Shown here: piece after piece, positions 12,601 through 23,292 of the stretch
Numbering within the stretch: position 1 is the first letter of the stretch
Layout of the letters: the number at the start of each line of letters is the position of its first letter
Assembly: GCF_910592395.1 (NCBI RefSeq)
Contig: NC_088313.1
Coordinates: 21,282,437-21,346,436, forward strand
Direction: 5' to 3'
Source of the DNA: Lineus longissimus
Lineage: Eukaryota > Nemertea > Pilidiophora > Heteronemertea > Lineidae
Length of the DNA: 64,000 nt
Translations under genes and position numbers: made by a program
Notes under the pieces: generated by a model
What the model saw: the letters and a program-made list of their open reading frames with translations, nothing else
The model's database searches: none
What the model was told of the DNA's origin: nothing

Positions 12601-15600
12601 CAAGACCACCATCCTTATAACCTGCTATGCAGAAATATCCCACGGATCAAGATGCATCAACTTCATTCCATTCATATCGCTTAGAGTTTCCATCGGTGCA
12701 GATCGATGGCAATTAACATTAAGCGATATTGAAAACTAATGAGGACTTACATTGTCTTACTAATCTGTGATCAATTCAGTCATCTGGACAGCTTTTGCCA
12801 AGATCGTTAGTATTCTAGTTTGGCTGTTCATCTACACAATGACCACAATCAAAAAGGATGGAAATATATGTGTTTCTTAGTCAGGTTAAGGTGATTAATC
12901 AGGGAGGGAAGCAGTTTCGGATGAGTTCCTAAATGCAAGGTTAAGACTGAATGCAATACAAACCATATCAGAACCCAGTATTCCATGAAACGCATTTCCT
13001 AAGGAGAAGGCTGTCTCGACATTGATGAAAGGTTTGCATACTGCTATTCGGTTAGCTCATTACCATGACAGAACTGTCAACATCTAACAAACTGATGAAG
13101 AGCATGATACAGCAGACTAGAATAGTATACCAGCCACTTTGAATCATACTCACTGAAACAAGAATTGGTGATAACCAAGGTCACAGAGGTCCAGAGACAA
13201 ACCTAGAAGGATATCGTGATAGACTACCTTAACCCACAGGTAGCATGGAATGCTCTGCCTGCCGAAACCCGCTAGGGTGAACAACTAATAACAGGATTGA
13301 AAATCAGGGCCTTATTGAGAGAAGAGCTTTAATAAGGGTAGGGTGGTATTCCATTCATTCATCACGGATTGGGTGTGCCAGTTCATACTGTCCCTCCAAT
13401 ATGGGAGCTCATATTCAAGTCAGGGGATTTCATTCAGTTCTGTCTGAGAGCCAGCACACATGCGACAAAAGCAGTTTATCGACAACAACTCTACTGACTG
13501 GCTGACTGTTCCCATCGGGATACATGAGCCAACAGCCCCCTTGCCCAGCAAATCAGAGGGGGTAGAAACGACGACTCTAAGAGCTAATCTTCAATCATAG
13601 GCCCGTTAATACTGTTAATCTTAAGGATTTACACCAATTCAAATGGAACACTTTTTAATTTTCCGCTTTGAAAATATTTGTCTCTTCTCCTTGAGAGGTA
13701 TTAGGGCCTACCGAGGAAAACGTGATTGTTTCCCACTTGGGTATGATCCAACCTTACTAGAACAGGAATGTCAGTGCATTGAGTGTACATGATGTGCTAC
13801 TTACATGACTGCACCTGCTTATAATGCAACTGTTTGATTGGTTTTACCATTTATTGTGCCGAACCAATATAACATGACTTAAGAAAGTAGAATAACAAGA
13901 TTAGTAGGGCCGTCAAAATATTGATCAGAGCTTGATCTCCAGTGATACCGAGAGTTACCAGCAGGGGGAGTCCTGACGTAAGGTCACTTCTGATAAATCT
14001 TTGCTCTGACATCTCCTGCAAAATAACCCAGGAGCAGTAACTGCCACGAGGTGGGGCAGGCTGAAGTCCCGTTTCAATCTGCAAGAACCAGCTACGAAGT
14101 TCAGCAACTTTTCACAACTCAATTTTGGATCCTCATTCTGATCCAGAGTGGCAGTTGCTATGATTCCATAGCACCTCATTATTGCATTACATATTGAGAA
14201 AGAGAAAATGATTAAGGTGGCCTTCTTTGTAGAATCAATATCAACATGTTGCCAGCTGCATGAGCTGCTTTTTTAACAAACAGGGTTAAACACAAGCTTT
14301 GTTTTAACACTTACCGAACAAGCATGCCTCAATGAATCAATGGTCTTGTGTAATTCTTTTATGTCATTTTCTGCATCCTCAAGTTTCTCCGTCAACTCGC
14401 TGATGGTGACTCGCTCCATCTTTTCCTGGTTCAACTCATGAAGCAGACGCTCAGAGCGCTTCTTGATGTCTTCAACCTGAGATTTCTGTGAGAAGAACAA
14501 GAACAATACAACACTGCTTTCTTATAACCAATCCTTCATCTTACTTTAAAGATGATGACATGTTGATAACAGATGGGTCGGTTACTTTCAACTGACCGAG
14601 GTCTGAATCAAATCACAATAACTGTTACTGTCTCCGCAGAGGCACACGAAGCATCAGTGTCCACCGTCAATGCAGCCCAAACTGGAGCTCCATATGAGAA
14701 GGATGAAGGCATGAGACCAGAGCTCCAACCCCTGATCCTGGGCTGAGAGTTGGACTCCTCAACCAGTATGCCAACGCACTCCACGGGTCCATGGTTGCTC
14801 CATGTTTGAAGATAGAATTGTAACAGCTTGCGACCAACTAGTCATCAAGGGTGCGGTATCAGCCTACATAGGTTTGTCGACATATTCAGTAAAACTCAAA
14901 GTAGAACATGACCAACTAGTTTCACCTTCTTGAGGCTAAATGATAAACTTTCCCTCGGAGTGGGAACATCAAAACCAAATCAAGGGAAATATCAACCCTG
15001 AAATCATCCGAAATAAGTGTGAAATTGCTGATTGGATACAATGCAGAGCAGAATGCGTACCATTTTCTGATTGTCTTCATGTAGTCGCTTGACCTTATCC
15101 TCTTGACATCGGTTGATGGTCGTCAGCTCCATGTTCCGCTGGAGGAACTTCCTGTTCTTCTCCTGCATTGGACGGAGTCGCTTCTCGAGATCTTTGTTCC
15201 TCCTCACCTGAAAATACGATAACCATGGATGAGGATGCTGCATCTTACAACAAATTGCCCTTCTTCCCCAAATTTTCAAAAATTTCAAAAATTTTCAAAA
15301 TTTTCAAATATTTCAAAAAATTACAAAAATATTAAAAATTTCAAGTTTTTAAAAATTTCAAAAAGTTTTTTACATTTTTCAACTTTTTCCAAAAATTTCA
15401 AAATTCAAAAATATAAAAAATTTCACTTTTTTTTCAATTTCAGAACTTCAACATTTTAAAACCTTCTCCACTTACACATTCTGCCTTCTCCTCGGCAAGC
15501 TCTGTGCACTTGTCCTCAAGTTTACATACTTTACAGCTGAGATCTGTGATTCTGTTCATGTAACGCCTTTCTGTGTCTTCCTTCGTTGACTGAAACACAC

Positions 15601-18600
15601 AGAAACATTAACAAAATTGAGACAGAGAATTCAATGAGTTTATCACTCAGTGACATTTTAGAGACTCTTTGTTATTCGAGTGAGGCCACATTTCAACCAG
15701 ATTGCATCAACAGGTGCTTTGTCATTCTTTGCTTTGGTTTGCACTTCCAGAAGTGTATCGCCATGGAGAATCCTCTTTCTCACTTCTTGCTGTATTTAGC
15801 AGGGTTTCTGATACCTCTTTTTGATGAAACAGGAGGACTGAAATTCTTCATTTCAACCCATTTAAAGAAATTTTAGCAAATCTTAATAGAGCAACTCTTT
15901 CTCAAGCTGCTTGATGATGCGGTCCTTTGAACCTATTTCGTCCACCTGCAAGAAAATTTCAGTGCTGATTTTAGGTGTTCGAGCACAAGAAAACATTTAC
16001 CATTCAGCTGGGACCTAACAGGCAGTTTCATCCATTCATGAACCCTTCGAGAACAAGTCTAGAAAGACCATCACCTAATTCATTCTCATGTAATCTTCAC
16101 ACAATCAAATGATAGTCCAGCAGACCATATCTGAATTCAATAAATATGACAACTGCAGAATAGCAATAGAAAATGTGACCATCCTGAACAATAAGCTGTT
16201 AACAGTCTTTCAGTTTGAGACTAAGCCCATTGTTGGTGCAGGAAGGATACACACCTTGGTCTCAAGAAACCATCTTGCAAGTCCTTGATTGAACAGATGA
16301 ATTCCCCATACATAGGTGAAAAACAGAAGGGTACAGGCACAGCTGAGGGTCAAAGCCTCCTCACAGAAACATGTACACTCAATTGGCTCAGAAAACCAAG
16401 TCCAAACCTTCTTCACATATTGGTAAACTGTCATCTTAGGCTAACATCATTCTTGTCAATGAGAAGTCTCTGATATGAAATTCATTTTCCAGTAAGGATT
16501 TGCCAAATAAGCATTGAATGACCAATGATACCATGCACCATAGCTAAAACCAGAAGCAGGACTGAGGTCAGCATAAACCACAAGGTGAGTTTCCTTTATC
16601 TGGAATTGAACTATCATAGACTAAACCACTTCATTCTCTGATTTATTTGACAAAATCCACAACATTAATCAGCGATTCTACAACCCCTGGCTTTAGGATA
16701 ACTGTCAGAATAATGATGCATTTATAACTGGATGGAGCCACTAACCTAGATAAACAAAATGAGTCAGAGATTTTTAAAATTATGGCTTCTAAATATAAGG
16801 TGACCTCTACAGGTACAGTTTTTTAAACGATATTGAACGAGATTTAACCGCATTTAAAACATCATGCAGCATCATCATCATCATCGTCATCCAGAAAAGA
16901 TCATGTGTCATCATGATGATTCATGGCATCATGAAAACCTATCCACTTCCCGTGTTACTGATGTAAAGCATCAACCCATCACCCACATCAGCATTATCCA
17001 GCAATGAATCCTTAGGCAGGGCACTTTGCCAATGTTCAAAGGTCAAATATAATTTGAGAGTAAACACATAGCATCCTGAGAGAAATTGACTTTTTATCCC
17101 TCATAGAGATATATCTCAATAACTAAAGCCTCAGAAATTCGAATCCATTTGACTTTCTGAAAACACCATGAAATGACGATTGTTGGAACTCCTTTTTCTT
17201 CAGGAAGAGGTGTTTAAAAGGCTGCTAAATGCAGCAAGAAGTGTATGGAGGGATTAAGGAGGGATGGATGATTCAGAAAGTGCCATCAAATGTTTGTAAA
17301 GAAAATACATCACTTGATGCAATTCAACACGAAATTGGTGACTGAAATAAGACGATCCCACTTGAATCTGAACCAAAACTGATTGAATCAACCAAAGAGT
17401 ATCAGACAGGACACACACAATATTCAAGTGAGACTGGACCTGAGATACAATGACAGCTGCTTAACACAAAATTCCCTAAACTTGTTAGTCTTAGTGAGAA
17501 TCACTTGTGAAAATTGGTACAACAGAAAACAGTAACAGGTCATACATAACACAAATGTCTGAAACAAACTAACAATTGATTCTGAAAACGTTCATGAAAG
17601 AAGCTTATGTACCCCATGGTTGTGCAGTTCCACGCCAGAACTTCCAGCGTGGCAAGAAAATTAAAAAGATGCTAGCGCACTTCATGGCGTACAGCTAACC
17701 TTTATTAGAGATATTTTTGCTTCTCCCGAAGGTAGCTCGTATTTCAAGAAAAATCCTGCTTATCTGCTAACATTCTTTACCCATGAGTGGACTGGCTTGG
17801 TGAACGAGATTCATCTTTACTTTACCAGGAATACACAGTACATTCATAGGCGATGTTGTACATGTTCAGCTTGCTCGATCAATGAGACTTGAACTGCAGT
17901 CCAGCAATCAATCGAGGGTTTTATCATAGAGACATCTGGTAGCATGTTTTACGCAGTGGCAGCAGCACCTTTCAGCAATAGACTCTCTCAAGTCCAGTCT
18001 TCCCCCATGAAACCCGGAAAACACTGCTCAGATTTTTAAAAGATAAATTGTTGAAGAGAATCACAACTCTTGGGCCGTGAAACCTCGTTGCTTGTAAAAG
18101 TCACTTGGGCAGAAAGTTGCTTTGCTATCATGAGATGAGGGTCTCAATACAACATCGTCAAGATCTCCCTCATATTCCCAGTCAGACACAGGATTGCATT
18201 CTGGCATAAATTCTTCCCAGTAAGAGTGTTTGTTTTAGATATCAGAACCAGCTTCTTCTCCCAACATGAATTTCCATAAGTTTCTCCCCACCTGTGTGTA
18301 AACAAAATCACTCCACAAGCTGAGAACCTACTTCCACAGGGTAAAAATAGGCATTCAACATGACTCATATGTAATGTTTTTCAGACAAAAAACTGTTTCT
18401 AGCTCAAAAATGTGGTAATGTAAAAATAAGTCATCATCGATCATCAGCAATCATTGGGTATTTTCATACCACCAGAACGTAAAATCGTCACATCTTTTGC
18501 AACCATGAAAACATGCATTTGGCAAATCCAGTTCAGCACAAAACACCAGAAAACTTTTTAGAGTAGAAAGTGGGCCTATTCTGTGTCAAAGCCTTCAGTG

Positions 18601-21600
18601 AGTTGTTACAGAAAACATCGCTCTAGGGAATAGACAGAATGGCAACTAAACACCATCCTCCAACAGGTGCAAAGGCGTTATCGAAACTTCAGCCATGAAT
18701 TAACGGACTAGGCTACCTAGTCATAGCTGCAACATCATCGAGAACTAGCGCCACCTGACAAACACACTGAGCACTTAGAGGCGTGGCTAAGAAGGGAAGG
18801 ACTTGTGATGTGACCAAGGAGCGCTATTCAAAGATTCATGGACCTTTCTGACCAGTTATTTGTTTACTTCTCTTGTTTAAGAAAGAAAGATGATGATAGG
18901 TTGAACAGTCCATAGCTGAGGGATAGCACAATGTTATGATAAGGCCACCTGAAAGTCGATGAGCTGCTGATCTAAAGTGTCTCCTTAACGAGAATGAGTC
19001 AGCATCATAACGTCAGCATGACATGAGCAGATTTCAAGCACAGAGCTGAAAAGCTTTGGCTCAACCTTCCGAACCACATTTTGATTCCTGCAAAGTGAGC
19101 AAGTCTTAGTTGTAACACTTTTCCAAGCAAGAAATATCTCATTATGTAGGCCTACCTATGTATAGGCGTTGATGAGAATATCCTCCTCAGGCCCTAAACC
19201 ATGTGACCTAATGCCAAGTCATGCTCTTACTAAGCGCTAATGAGCTAGTCATGTAGATGGTGAAGTTCACCAGCAGAATGCAACCAGAAAGGCTTTCTGC
19301 CTGCACAACTTCACCAGGTAGATGGAAAATGTTACATGCAACTGGTATTCTTTTCTTTCGCTTAGATTACCAATGTTTAAAGGGAACAAGCATTTACACT
19401 GTTAACCCGTTCTATACCAGTACCTTAGTATAAAAACTCAACATGAACCAAATGCCCAATACTCTATAAATTTCAAGATAAGCTATGAAGATGAAGTAAA
19501 CTTGAAGTAAACCAAAAGTTAGAAATTGCAGAAAGCAAATTACCTAAACGTATGCTCGGCTGCCGTTGCCATCAAAACTCTCCAAAATCCTAACAAAAGC
19601 CATCACTTTCAGCTTTCCATATTCCTGCATGTGCATGTTGGAGCCTGCTGATTGCCAATGCTAGCCACCCTTCAATCACTCAGTAACACAAACCAACAAA
19701 ACGAAAACTTTATGTAATTTTAACAAACATGTTTCAGTGCTCCATCAGAGGACACGATCAATGATTGCGGCTATAATTGTGGCTGTGCTGGCAGCGAGAT
19801 GTATCCCCTCATCTTGAGACACAAAGAAATCATTAACTGTGTCTTAAAACTCTTGAAATAATGAAGAGCCTCGGAGAAGAAAGTCCTTGTCAAGGTTTAC
19901 AATTTACTCTTCTCATGGAACTGCATGGGCCAGGCAAGATCCTTAATAAGGAAATAAAGCTTACTTCTCTCTTTCATTATGCATGTGATTATGTAACCAC
20001 AACGGCATTGCTATTGCTAATAACCCTCATTATGTTAGCGGGCTGTAACCATTTTGAGAGCTGCTAAACTCTAACCAATAATCAAGGAGCAGGTCAATAG
20101 CTTTATGGCTGGTCATGAAATATTGATGACAATTCAAGACGCTTGGTGGAATTTGGCACTATCACTCAATTTGACAACTTACATTGCTCATTAGGGGTGG
20201 ATCTGCTCATATGAAGGTGGTGAGTTTCCAACATAGCAGAGATTGAGAGCTTCCCCTGAGCAGGAAGGTACAAATGCTGATGGATATCTGATGTAAGTCT
20301 ACTGACGTAGAAACACACCTCAGGCAGGTTATTTACCAATCAATTTGGCTGCAGTTAGGCAGACCACCCACTAAAATTTCTGAGTCCAAATTTTCACTTG
20401 TTTTTTTTCTGCTCAAAATGAAGAAACATCAAAAGCCCAAAAAAATTTTGGCTTTAAAAATTTTTCAGAATTTTGAACTATATGTCCACTATGTCCTTAC
20501 TGGAAAAGTGATGATGAATTGAGAGGGTTAACCAAACAGGAATGGGTTTTTATTTACCGATGCCATAAAGTAGTTAGATGCGCAGTACCAGAACAATCTT
20601 CCTTCATTAGTTGTACATTAATAGTGTCGTAACCATTACTGATGGTAGCTAGTGGATACATGTGGCTGAGCAGGCTGGCTGAAGTCAGCACAAACCTGCT
20701 TCAACTCAGACACTTGACCTATCCCTTCAACTAACCAAGCCATGCCCAGATGAGATGAACTTCATATCAAAACCAAACTAAGGCTGCCTGCCCTAGAAGT
20801 CAGAATGAACTGCTACCAAAGGCAGAGGATTTTACTTTTTTTCCTGGGAAGGGCAAATATCAGTTATACATCTCAAGAGCAATTTCCCTTGCCCCTTTCA
20901 ATCTTGAACGAAGCGCTACCTTGACCACCCTATAAGACGGCAGAGTCCCCTCATGAACTCTTGCCTGTAAGTTACTTCAGTACCGTATGGTCCTACTGAA
21001 AGGCAAAAGGAGCTTTACCAGGTGGGATCCAAGCTTCACCACAACAAGATGGTAACCAAGTTCACTGAACTTTAGCAAGGAATAAATGGTTACCTCCAAC
21101 AGACTAAACCTGGCTCAGATCTGGCTCAATACCCAAATTACATCATTGGCACTTTTGCCAAAAAGCAACCATTAGAATCAGGTGTTTCTCTGTTCAGGCT
21201 AAAGCTGTTGCTCATCAGGCTGGGAGCCAAGATACACAAGATGGTAGCAGAGAGATTGAAGAAGAGCAACTTGGCAGCAATGCTCGAATTTAACCCGTGC
21301 ATACGAATGTGATGTTCAGGTTTTTGCAGAGGATAATCACATGAAACAATACAACAAATCTAGCCAAGAAGCCCGGCAAAGATGAAGCAAGGCTGGAATG
21401 TGTTGTGATATGTTTCCGAGATTGTATTTGCACAGATAAAGGAAACATTCCCTGCAACAACAGAATCTTTCCCAAAGAATTACTCTGATTACAAGATATT
21501 CTAACACCAAGAGTCAGCACGTCGGGGCTGGCCACCTGAACTGATGGCAGATATGAGAGGGAGAACATAGGCGAAGATGTGAGCAGACCATTCAGGAACA

Positions 21601-23028
21601 GAATTCACTTACCAGCTCAATGCGTATCTCCATTGGAAATTATTAATAAGGTAGTTGATGGATATGAAGTGAAGCCTAATCCACCGTAAGTTACTGGTTA
21701 TCATCATGACGAAAACAAAACTAGCAAAATGTTCTCAGAGAAGAGAAGAAAAGCACCTTGTCCACAGAAAATGTTACGATATCACTGATCAACCAGTTAT
21801 TTTGTAATTGTTGTAATTCCAACAAAAGATTGTGTTGGTGAAAGCACTGAAAACAACTCAACAGTTTGACAGGCCTCCAATCATGATTCCTTACACCTGT
21901 CTTTGAGGGATGTCATCTTATGCAATACTTACTGCAACATGCCAATTCATGTCAAGTTTTTTTTTTAAAACCCTACATTCTTCAGAGATTATCAACCAGT
22001 GAAGGGATGAATCATAGCAGGGAAATTTTCCATTCATAAAATGAGACCATTTAGGCCCTCTGACCAGCACAGTTACGTGGAAGTCTGCTGGACTTCCTGA
22101 CGGTGACATCTGAAAACCTATTGACATGACTACTCATTGGAATGTTGATGGTCACTTCTTTAGTAAGCCTATTGACATGACTACTCATTGGAATGTTGAT
22201 GGTCACTTTCTGACAATGACATCAGTAAGCCTATTGACATGACTACTCGTTGGAAAGCTCTTGATGAGCACTTTCTGACAATGACATCAGTAAGCCTATT
22301 GACATGACTACTCAATGGAAACCTCTTGATGAGCAGTTTCTCATGGTAATATCACCAGATCTTCAAGAAAACATGAACAAGATCTAACTCACCAGTTTCC
22401 TGACATCTTGGTTAACCTCCTTCTTCATCTTGGACATCTCCAACTTGTGATATTCTCGTATCTTCTTCAGCTGCTTTGACTTTTGCCGATCGGACTCCAT
22501 CAACGCCCCGTACGCATCCTCCAGCTGCTTCTTAGACTTCCTCATCTCCTCAAGATCCGGTGATGGACTCCGTTTCGCCAACGTACCATTCCCATATTGT
22601 TCATGTCGGCGTTTCTTCGTTGGTGACTGCTCCAGTTGTTGATTGGCCATCTCGTAGTCATTCTGTACCTTCTTTAAGTCTGCTTTCAACCGGTTGATTT
22701 CCGTTTCGCGTTGTTTCATTAAAACACTGATATCAGTCTCATGTTTTTTAACCAAAGATTCTTTAAGAGTCTCAAACTCGTTTAATTTTTCCTGGCGGAG
22801 CTTGGTTCGCTGATCGCCGAGGAGTATGTTACATTTATGCTGCTCATGTTCACAAGCAGCTCTGATTTCCGTTGCCTTTTCACGACGCAACTGCCGCACA
22901 TTGCCACGCTCATTTTCAAGGTCACTTTTCAAGTGGACGATGACGCCACGGAGTTCATCATTCTCCCCCCGTAATGCATCTAAGGCCGCCTCGTCAGCCC
23001 TACCACCCGGATTCTTACGTTTTGGCAT
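493..23028 (-). CDS. JAKMIP: JAKMIP-family coiled-coil protein (Janus kinase and microtubule interacting protein homologue), 3' end off window
   Basis: Vertebrate JAKMIPs are long coiled-coil proteins that bind microtubules, GABA-B receptor and Tyk2/JAK kinases. Exons found on the minus strand, in gene order: 22393-23028, about 15896-15945, 15476-15589, 15061-15207, 14315-14485, 11872-12090, 11327-11536, 11036-11068, 10380-10556, 10011-10100, 9681-9734, 2541-2612, 493-648. All except the second have clean AG and GT borders and all are phase 0. Translations follow human JAKMIP1 as I remember it in order: the MDEIKGKDR-like, KLEDRN-like, ETFFGFDEES-like (here ETSFGYEEID), KIEDLE and LELEE blocks. 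The start at 23028 is chosen because MPKRKNP resembles the vertebrate MSKKGR start; an upstream in-frame ATG at 23145 adds 39 residues lacking family similarity. About 690 residues are present and the C-terminal coiled coil continues beyond position 1. I cannot tell which vertebrate paralogue it is closest to; one pro-orthologue is likely. Confidence 0.9.
703..778. repeat. Short tandem repeat, three copies of a unit of about 27 bp
   Basis: CATACCCTCAGCTGCTGGTA-like units repeat three times just upstream, in gene sense, of exon 493-648. Confidence 0.6.
875..1237 (-). CDS. Candidate Ser/Pro-rich cassette exon of JAKMIP
   Basis: A 363-nt open frame (121 aa) is bordered by an acceptor (AACTAG, weak pyrimidine tract) and a GTGAGA donor, and is phase 0 on both sides. 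It lies between the JAKMIP exons 2541-2612 and 493-648, which join seamlessly without it when compared with vertebrates. The peptide is disordered-looking: rich in S, P, T and R, with an acidic patch (HVDESDSG) and SP sites. It could be an optional exon or a chance open frame; base composition is less AT-rich than the surrounding intron, which favours coding. Confidence 0.5.
1238..2540. other. JAKMIP intronic sequence, nothing recognised
   Basis: The segment between the candidate Ser/Pro exon and exon 2541-2612 has only short frames without splice support. Confidence 0.5.
2541..2612 (-). CDS. JAKMIP: JAKMIP exon DGCLSKPEKTVLLQ
   Basis: This exon encodes 24 residues in phase 0, with acceptor ATTTCAG and donor GTAAGA. 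It resembles the JAKMIP1 segment DNGNLRNEEQVAIIQASTVL and the following SLAEK. It is the acceptor exon shared by the full-length form and, if real, by the two internal first exons at 3887-3952 and 5612-5977. Confidence 0.85.
2640..2990. repeat. AT-rich dispersed repeat, two tandem copies
   Basis: A block holding a GACTGATGAT, GGTTCATTTG, AGCAGAAAAC core flanked by A/T homopolymers occurs twice (about 2690-2815 and 2870-2965). A related copy in opposite orientation lies at 20380-20475. It sits directly after the acceptor side of exon 2541-2612. Confidence 0.7.
3887..3952 (-). CDS. Candidate internal first exon of a short JAKMIP isoform (22 aa)
   Basis: ATG at 3952 has a good Kozak context (A at -3, G at +4). 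It opens a 66-nt frame, acidic and helical (MAQRLDVIKEEV then MEELDEIDK), ending at a GTGAGA donor in phase 0. Its nearest downstream acceptor is the JAKMIP exon 2541-2612, also phase 0. No in-phase acceptor precedes the ATG, so it fits a first exon rather than an internal one. Confidence 0.5.
5612..5977 (-). CDS. Candidate internal first exon of a short JAKMIP isoform (122 aa)
   Basis: ATG at 5977 (Kozak A at -3, G at +4) starts a 366-nt frame ending at GAG before a GTAGGA donor, phase 0, within the intron 2613-9680. The protein starts with an amphipathic stretch (MAMDNVKGAMDKVSSYFATS), then a basic cluster (YRRRKRQ), a KSVDKLSETLAKS helix, an AGTQTDP motif resembling dynein light chain LC8 ligands (TQT core), and an acidic Ser-rich end. 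I do not recognise the domain. It could be a separate small gene, but position, strand and phase all fit splicing into exon 2541-2612. The opposite-strand frame at 5601-6008 is its shadow. Confidence 0.6.
5978..8384. other. JAKMIP intronic sequence, nothing recognised
   Basis: AT-rich intron with no supported exon. It contains a small direct repeat of AGTAAAAATC near 7782-7803. Confidence 0.45.
8385..9655. repeat. 58-bp minisatellite, about 22 copies
   Basis: The unit begins CTTCAGAACCAGCCATACAC and ends TTGATATAGAAGT. Copies are nearly identical, with variants CATATG, CACATG, CAGATG and two units 2 bp shorter (CACATTAACC). It is intronic in JAKMIP, 25 bp beyond the donor of exon 9681-9734. 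Minus-strand open frames across it (SEDFYIKDW repeats) are artefacts of the repeat. Confidence 0.95.
9681..10100 (-). CDS. JAKMIP: Two short JAKMIP exons in the non-coiled linker
   Basis: Exons 10011-10100 (30 aa, donor GTATGT) and 9681-9734 (18 aa, donor GTAAGT) are phase 0. They correspond to the linker before and at the KDVNIPDLIKQLDIL block of JAKMIP1; here the second exon reads DVDVIQLQQELLTVKYKH. The first has an alternative in-frame acceptor 6 nt downstream (CAG at 10095-10097). The 58-bp minisatellite starts only 25 bp past the second donor. Confidence 0.82.
10268..10340. repeat. 23-bp tandem repeat, three copies
   Basis: TGCCATGGTCATCGGACCAC units repeat three times in the intron just after the donor of exon 10380-10556. 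Confidence 0.75.
10380..10556 (-). CDS. JAKMIP: JAKMIP exon DISWIEEKQ to LELEEIVEK
   Basis: This exon encodes 59 residues in phase 0, with acceptor TTTCAG and donor GTGAGA. It aligns end to end with the JAKMIP1 block from DSHWVEDKQ through NELLEFRNLELEERER. It is a pure coiled coil with Q/E-rich heptads. Confidence 0.93.
11036..11068 (-). CDS. JAKMIP: Candidate 33-nt JAKMIP microexon
   Basis: This 33-nt open segment encodes TSKSEKRRQLP. It lies behind a strong polypyrimidine tract (CTTTCTCTTCTAG) and before a GTAAGA donor, and is phase 0 on both sides like its neighbours. The flanking exons join directly in vertebrates (GQ then DSHWVEDK), so this looks like an optional insertion of a basic 11-residue peptide. 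Confidence 0.6.
11327..11536 (-). CDS. JAKMIP: JAKMIP exon with KIEDLEKAL coiled coil
   Basis: This exon encodes 70 residues in phase 0, with donor GTAAGA. AREEFEKNYRRLIREHLEL and KIEDLEKALLDQGQ align with AREEADLRFCQLTREYQAL and KIEDLEATLAQKGQ of JAKMIP1 with almost no gaps, making it one of the best-conserved exons of the gene. Confidence 0.92.
11872..12090 (-). CDS. JAKMIP: JAKMIP linker exon with ETSFGYEE motif
   Basis: This exon encodes 73 residues in phase 0, with acceptor TTTTCAG and donor GTAGGT. It starts as coiled coil (EKDRRIDLLKHRQRR), then has a small internal duplication (two copies of PLSGLRE), then ETSFGYEEID and a Ser/Asn-rich acidic tail. It corresponds to the non-coiled linker of JAKMIP1 with ETFFGFDEES followed by a Ser/Thr-rich stretch, which is a good diagnostic of the family. 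Confidence 0.9.
12091..14314. other. JAKMIP intron, nothing recognised
   Basis: No exon-like segment with borders and family similarity. The minus-strand frame at 13955-14179 lacks splice support or recognisable similarity. Confidence 0.5.
14315..15589 (-). CDS. JAKMIP: JAKMIP central coiled-coil exons (three)
   Basis: Exons 15476-15589 (38 aa), 15061-15207 (49 aa) and 14315-14485 (57 aa) are all phase 0, with donors GTAAGT, GTACGC and GTAAGT. The first contains DTERRYMNRITDLS and KLEDKCTELAEEK, like DVRRFQLKIAELN and KLEDRNTLLADER of JAKMIP1. The second contains KNRKFLQRN and KVKRLHEDNQKM, like KNKRMNKKNEDL and KIKNLTRENVEM. The third is an acidic/basic heptad block without a close vertebrate match that I recall. 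The intron 15208-15475 is extremely AT-rich. Confidence 0.9.
15896..15945 (-). CDS. JAKMIP: JAKMIP second exon, donor side unresolved
   Basis: After a good acceptor (TTGCAG, next to 15945) the frame reads VDEIGSKDRIIKQLEKELLY and then stops (TAA, 15883-15885). It matches the vertebrate MDEIKGKDRVILALEKEL block and joins exon 1 in phase 0. The problem is the 3' border. The only GT before the stop is a poor GTTGCT that leaves phase 2, which does not fit the next exon (phase 0). Either a small exon in 15590-15890 was missed, a non-canonical donor is used, or this is an alternative terminal exon giving a short protein. Confidence 0.7.
15946..22116. other. Long JAKMIP intron 1
   Basis: The 6.4-kb intron separates exon 1 from the DEIGSKDR exon. 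Long first introns often hold regulatory DNA, but I see no motif I can defend. It contains the AT-rich repeat copy at 20380-20475 and a short CAT-rich run near 16870. Confidence 0.5.
22117..22350. repeat. Tandem repeat of 51-65 bp, four copies
   Basis: Copies start with CCTATTGACATGACTACTC at 22117, 22168, 22230 and 22295. They share TTGATGAGCACTTTCTGACA. The array ends about 40 bp from the exon 1 donor. A related sequence occurs in an FGFRL1 intron at 61325-61450. Confidence 0.8.
22393..23028 (-). CDS. JAKMIP: JAKMIP first coding exon, N-terminal coiled coil
   Basis: This single 636-nt exon encodes residues 1-212 and ends in phase 0 at CTG before a GTGAGT donor. The start has a basic segment (MPKRKNPGGR), then almost continuous heptads rich in E, K, R and L. 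A basic patch (PTKKRRHEQ) lies near residue 145 and the exon ends with a segment like the vertebrate RIKRECERDIRRL block. The N-terminal half of JAKMIP1 is the microtubule-binding part in vertebrates, so the same role is inferred here. The following intron is long (6.4 kb). Confidence 0.9.
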
Positions 23029-23139
23029 TTTGATCTTTAATTTAAGTGGCTTACGAGGTTTACAATTTAAATTGCCCGTGATGATGTCGTAAGTTCCATC
23101 CAAACCATAAAAAACGATTCGTCTTTTGACAAATCTAAT

Positions 23140-23292
23140 GACCACCTTTCGGTCAATTTAAGACCACCTTTTGGTCACTTTAAGACCACCTTTTGGTCAC
23201 TTTAAGACCACTTTTGGTCACTTTAAGACCACCTTTTGGTCACTTTATGACCACCTTTTGGTCACTTTAAGACCACCTTTTGGTCACTTCAC
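23140..23292. repeat. 22-bp tandem repeat, seven copies, upstream of JAKMIP start
   Basis: The unit GACCACCTTTTGGTCACTTTAA is shown here by its first 16 bases, GACCACCTTTTGGTCA, and repeats seven times with few changes. Each unit contains an interrupted dyad (GACC...GGTC). The array lies 112-264 bp upstream of the chosen ATG, so it is in the 5' UTR or core promoter region. Confidence 0.85.

Noticed and set aside
13851-14179. Overlapping minus-strand frames of 74-77 codons as extra JAKMIP exons
   Set aside because: No phase-0 splice borders and no coiled-coil character or family similarity.
22826-23092. 88-codon plus-strand frame
   Set aside because: Antisense of the JAKMIP first exon.
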